From contig DJWZ01000062.1 in assembly GCA_002449535.1 (NCBI GenBank), positions 16,405 to 80,404 on the forward strand: DNA of 64,000 bases, given 5' to 3'. The DNA is from Prevotellaceae bacterium UBA7017. GTDB lineage: Bacteria > Bacteroidota > Bacteroidia > Bacteroidales > Bacteroidaceae. Below are positions 62,424 to 64,000 of the stretch, piece after piece. Numbering within the stretch: the stretch's first letter is position 1; the number at the start of each line of letters is the position of its first letter. The notes under the pieces were generated by a model. It made no database searches. It saw only the letters and a program-made list of their open reading frames with translations, and had not been told where the DNA came from. The position numbers were made by a program, and so were the translations under genes.

Positions 62424-63600
62424 ATGAAAAAGCTATTTTTTCTCAAGACAATGACGGTAGCCTTTGGCGGTGAGCGTCTTTACCGCCTGCAAGAACGACG
62501 ATACTGACTTCAGCTCATATACGGACAAAACCTCTACGTCAACATCCGCATCCGAGACACCCGTTGCCGAGGATGCCATCAAGGTAATATATATCGCCTA
62601 TAGCGGCAACAGCGTTACGGTCAGCGGAGACGATGCCAACTACGTTACCGTAAATGGAGCCGACGTAACCGTGGCGGGCGAGATTGACTCGCTCTTGCTC
62701 GTGCTGTCAGGCTCTACTGCCGACGGCTCGCTGCTCGTAAACAGGCAGAAGAAATACGGCATCAGGCTTAATGGCGTCAGCATCACTAATGCCGAGGGTC
62801 CTGCCATCAATAACCAGTGCAGCAAATACCTCTACCTTGAGGTTGCCGGCGGCACTGCCAACACTCTGTCTGACGGCACTACATACACGGAACAGGAGTA
62901 TGACCAGAAGGGAGCCCTCTTCAGCGAAGGCGAGATATGCTTCTACGGAACCGGCACGCTGAACGTTACGGGCAACTGCAAGCATGCCATAGCGTGCGAC
63001 GACTTTATCACCATCGACGATGCCCTGACGCTGAATGTCAGTTCCCCTACGGGCAGTGGCATAAAGGTGAACGACGGCTTGTGGATTAACAATGGCACTA
63101 TAGACATCAGCGTAACGGCAGATGCAGCCCGTGGCATAAGGTGTGACTCCGTGGTCGTCATCAATGGCGGCACCACCACCATCACTACAAGCGGTGACTG
63201 CGTTTACGACAGCGAAGCGGCAGACTACAGCAGTGCCGCCTGCATCAAGTGCGACCATCCGTTTACCATGACCGGCGGCTCGCTTACCATGACCAGCAGC
63301 GGCGACGGCGGCAAGGGCATCAACTGCAGCAGCGACATCATATTCCGTGGCGGCACGCTGGTGGCAACCACTACCGGCGGCAACGACAACGGCAAACCGA
63401 AGGCTATAAAGAGCGATACCGGCATCATCGTCAGCGGAGGCTCGTTCAGGGCTACCGTAGATAAGAGCTGGGCATGCGACAACGGATATGGCGATGACAC
63501 TACGTCGGATGCAGAGAAACTTGCCAACTGCATCACCGTAGAAGGTTCACCCACAACAAAGGACATACAAAAGAAGTCGGTGACAATTATATACAATTAG
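62424..63600 (+). pseudogene. Cthe_2159-like lipoprotein gene with frameshift in signal peptide
   Basis: An ATG at 62424 opens MKKLFFLKTMTVA and runs into a stop after 27 codons. A second frame carries VSVFTACKNDDTDFSS and the whole beta-helix up to 63600, with no good start of its own (TTG 62464, no ribosome site). Removing one T from the TTT at 62463-62465 joins them into a perfect lipoprotein signal ending FTAC. The body has the same repeats as the protein at 38291 (GIRLNGVSIT, GDGGKGINCSS) and the CotH/VTC-type operon place. Either a real frameshift mutation, a switchable tract or a sequencing error. Confidence 0.7.
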
Positions 63601-63645
63601 GAATTTAATTCGACTTTCGCAAGTTATTCTTGCTCAGTCTTTAGA

Positions 63646-63702
63646 GGTAAGTGGAGAGAGGTAAGAGATAAGAGATAAGAGGTGAGAGGTAAGAGTTAAG
63701 AA
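63646..63702. repeat. heptad repeat (AAGAGGT/AAGAGAT)
   Basis: About seven tandem units after the beta-helix gene, similar to those inside dsbD (7540-7590). Confidence 0.75.
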
Positions 63703-63740
63703 AAGAGCGCAACATGTAATCAGCATGCTGCGCTCTTGTT
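63703..63740. terminator. bidirectional terminator, copy 2
   Basis: Stem AAGAGCGC/GCGCTCTT (63703-63710 with 63730-63737), inner ACATG/CATG(C)T-like pairing, near copy of the hairpin at 40249. Confidence 0.8.
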
Positions 63741-63769
63741 TAGTAATTGGGCTTATGAGCCCTATGTGC

Positions 63770-63820
63770 CTTATCCCCCTCCCTAACTGGGGGGACCGGG
63801 GGGGCTTTCGGGGTGGGGCT
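63770..63820. repeat. GC-rich palindromic repeat copy
   Basis: TCCCCCTCCCTAACTGGGGG followed by GACC, a G-run and TCGGGGTGGGG. The final 11-mer is the exact inverse of the left end of the insert at 535-641. It abuts the stop codon of the next gene. Confidence 0.65.
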
Positions 63821-64000
63821 TTACTCTTTCGGAAACTCTCCGTTCAGTATATAGTTCACGATAAACATCACGTCGGGCATGCCGACCTCACCGTCAAGGT
63901 TCGCATCGGCAGCCTCAGTGTTGAACGAAGCGTCAGGAGTGCCCAGTATGTAGTTTACTATGAACATCACGTCCGGCATGCCAATCTCGCCGTCACCGTT
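63821..64000 (-). CDS. dockerin-like C-terminal end of a surface protein (partial)
   Basis: The minus strand reads from the window edge to a TAA at 63821: NGDGEIGMPDVMFIVNYILG, a spacer, then a second NLDGEVGMPDVMFIVNYILNG unit ending FPKE. This is nearly the same tail as the M6 protease at 40311. The catalytic or binding part lies outside the window, so the kind of protein is unknown. Confidence 0.8.
   Translation of the reverse strand, partial: NGDGEIGMPDVMFIVNYILGTPDASFNTEAADANLDGEVGMPDVMFIVNYILNGEFPKE

Overview
This window comes from a Bacteroidales bacterium, most likely Prevotella or a close relative. The evidence is the many Bacteroidetes-type promoters (TAnnTTTG -7 boxes, most often TACCTTTGC, sometimes with a TTTG near -33), an arginine operon laid out as in Bacteroides, plant-polysaccharide enzymes (GH28-GH105, GH106-like, GH3), VirE-N/DUF3987 and DUF5675 proteins, DUF3467, and a type IX-like C-terminal sorting tail. 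I place it by family recognition only; no database search was run.

Layout. 0-3.3 kb: an accessory module (primase/helicase-like VirE-N protein, an unknown protein, DUF5675). 3.3-5.1 kb, minus: FabK/nitronate-monooxygenase-like gene, lptB, tRNA-Pro. 5.2-6.9 kb: a FadL-like outer membrane protein. 7-18.4 kb, minus: a long arginine/proline operon (argR, GNAT, argG, pspC, argC, argD, proC, proB, proA) running into murF and dsbD, preceded by a structured leader and a 10-bp-phased array of TGCA half-sites. 18.4-21.5 kb: an AT-rich accessory region with two structured non-coding elements, an antitoxin with a broken VapC, and two poorly known genes. 21.5-23.7 kb, minus: DUF3467, rhamnose mutarotase, folB, stand-alone homoserine dehydrogenase. 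23.8-27.3 kb: amidase, MlaD, dnaA, with a consensus DnaA box over the promoter. 27.3-35.6 kb: M23/LysM peptidase, esterase, MsbA-like exporter, and dTDP-rhamnose genes with gmd inserted. 36.3-42.1 kb: GH106-like enzyme, a sorting-tail protein, a Cthe_2159-like beta-helix protein and a convergent M6 protease with dockerin-like repeats. 42.1-48 kb, minus: pheT, yebC, GH28-GH105. 48.2-54.3 kb: truA, BASS transporter, APH-kinase/RapZ fusion, thioesterase, GH3. 55-60 kb: small metabolic and stress genes. 60.2-63.6 kb: VTC, DUF4956, DUF2490 and a second Cthe_2159-like gene, followed by a second dockerin-ended gene cut by the window end.

The most unusual content is non-coding. Four intergenic loci (about 18.4-19.0, 21.2-21.5, 35.9-36.25 and 54.4-54.8 kb) share one architecture but not one sequence: facing arms built from tandem 8-11 bp units, plus short hairpins or long AT palindromes. 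One arm of the 36-kb locus is clearly related to an array directly behind the VirE-N/DUF3987 gene at 2.36 kb, which suggests the elements and the primase-like module belong together. Separately, 7-bp tandem repeats and GC-rich palindromes sit between genes and also in frame inside at least five genes. A segment made of beta-helix gene, terminator and dockerin-ended gene occurs twice.
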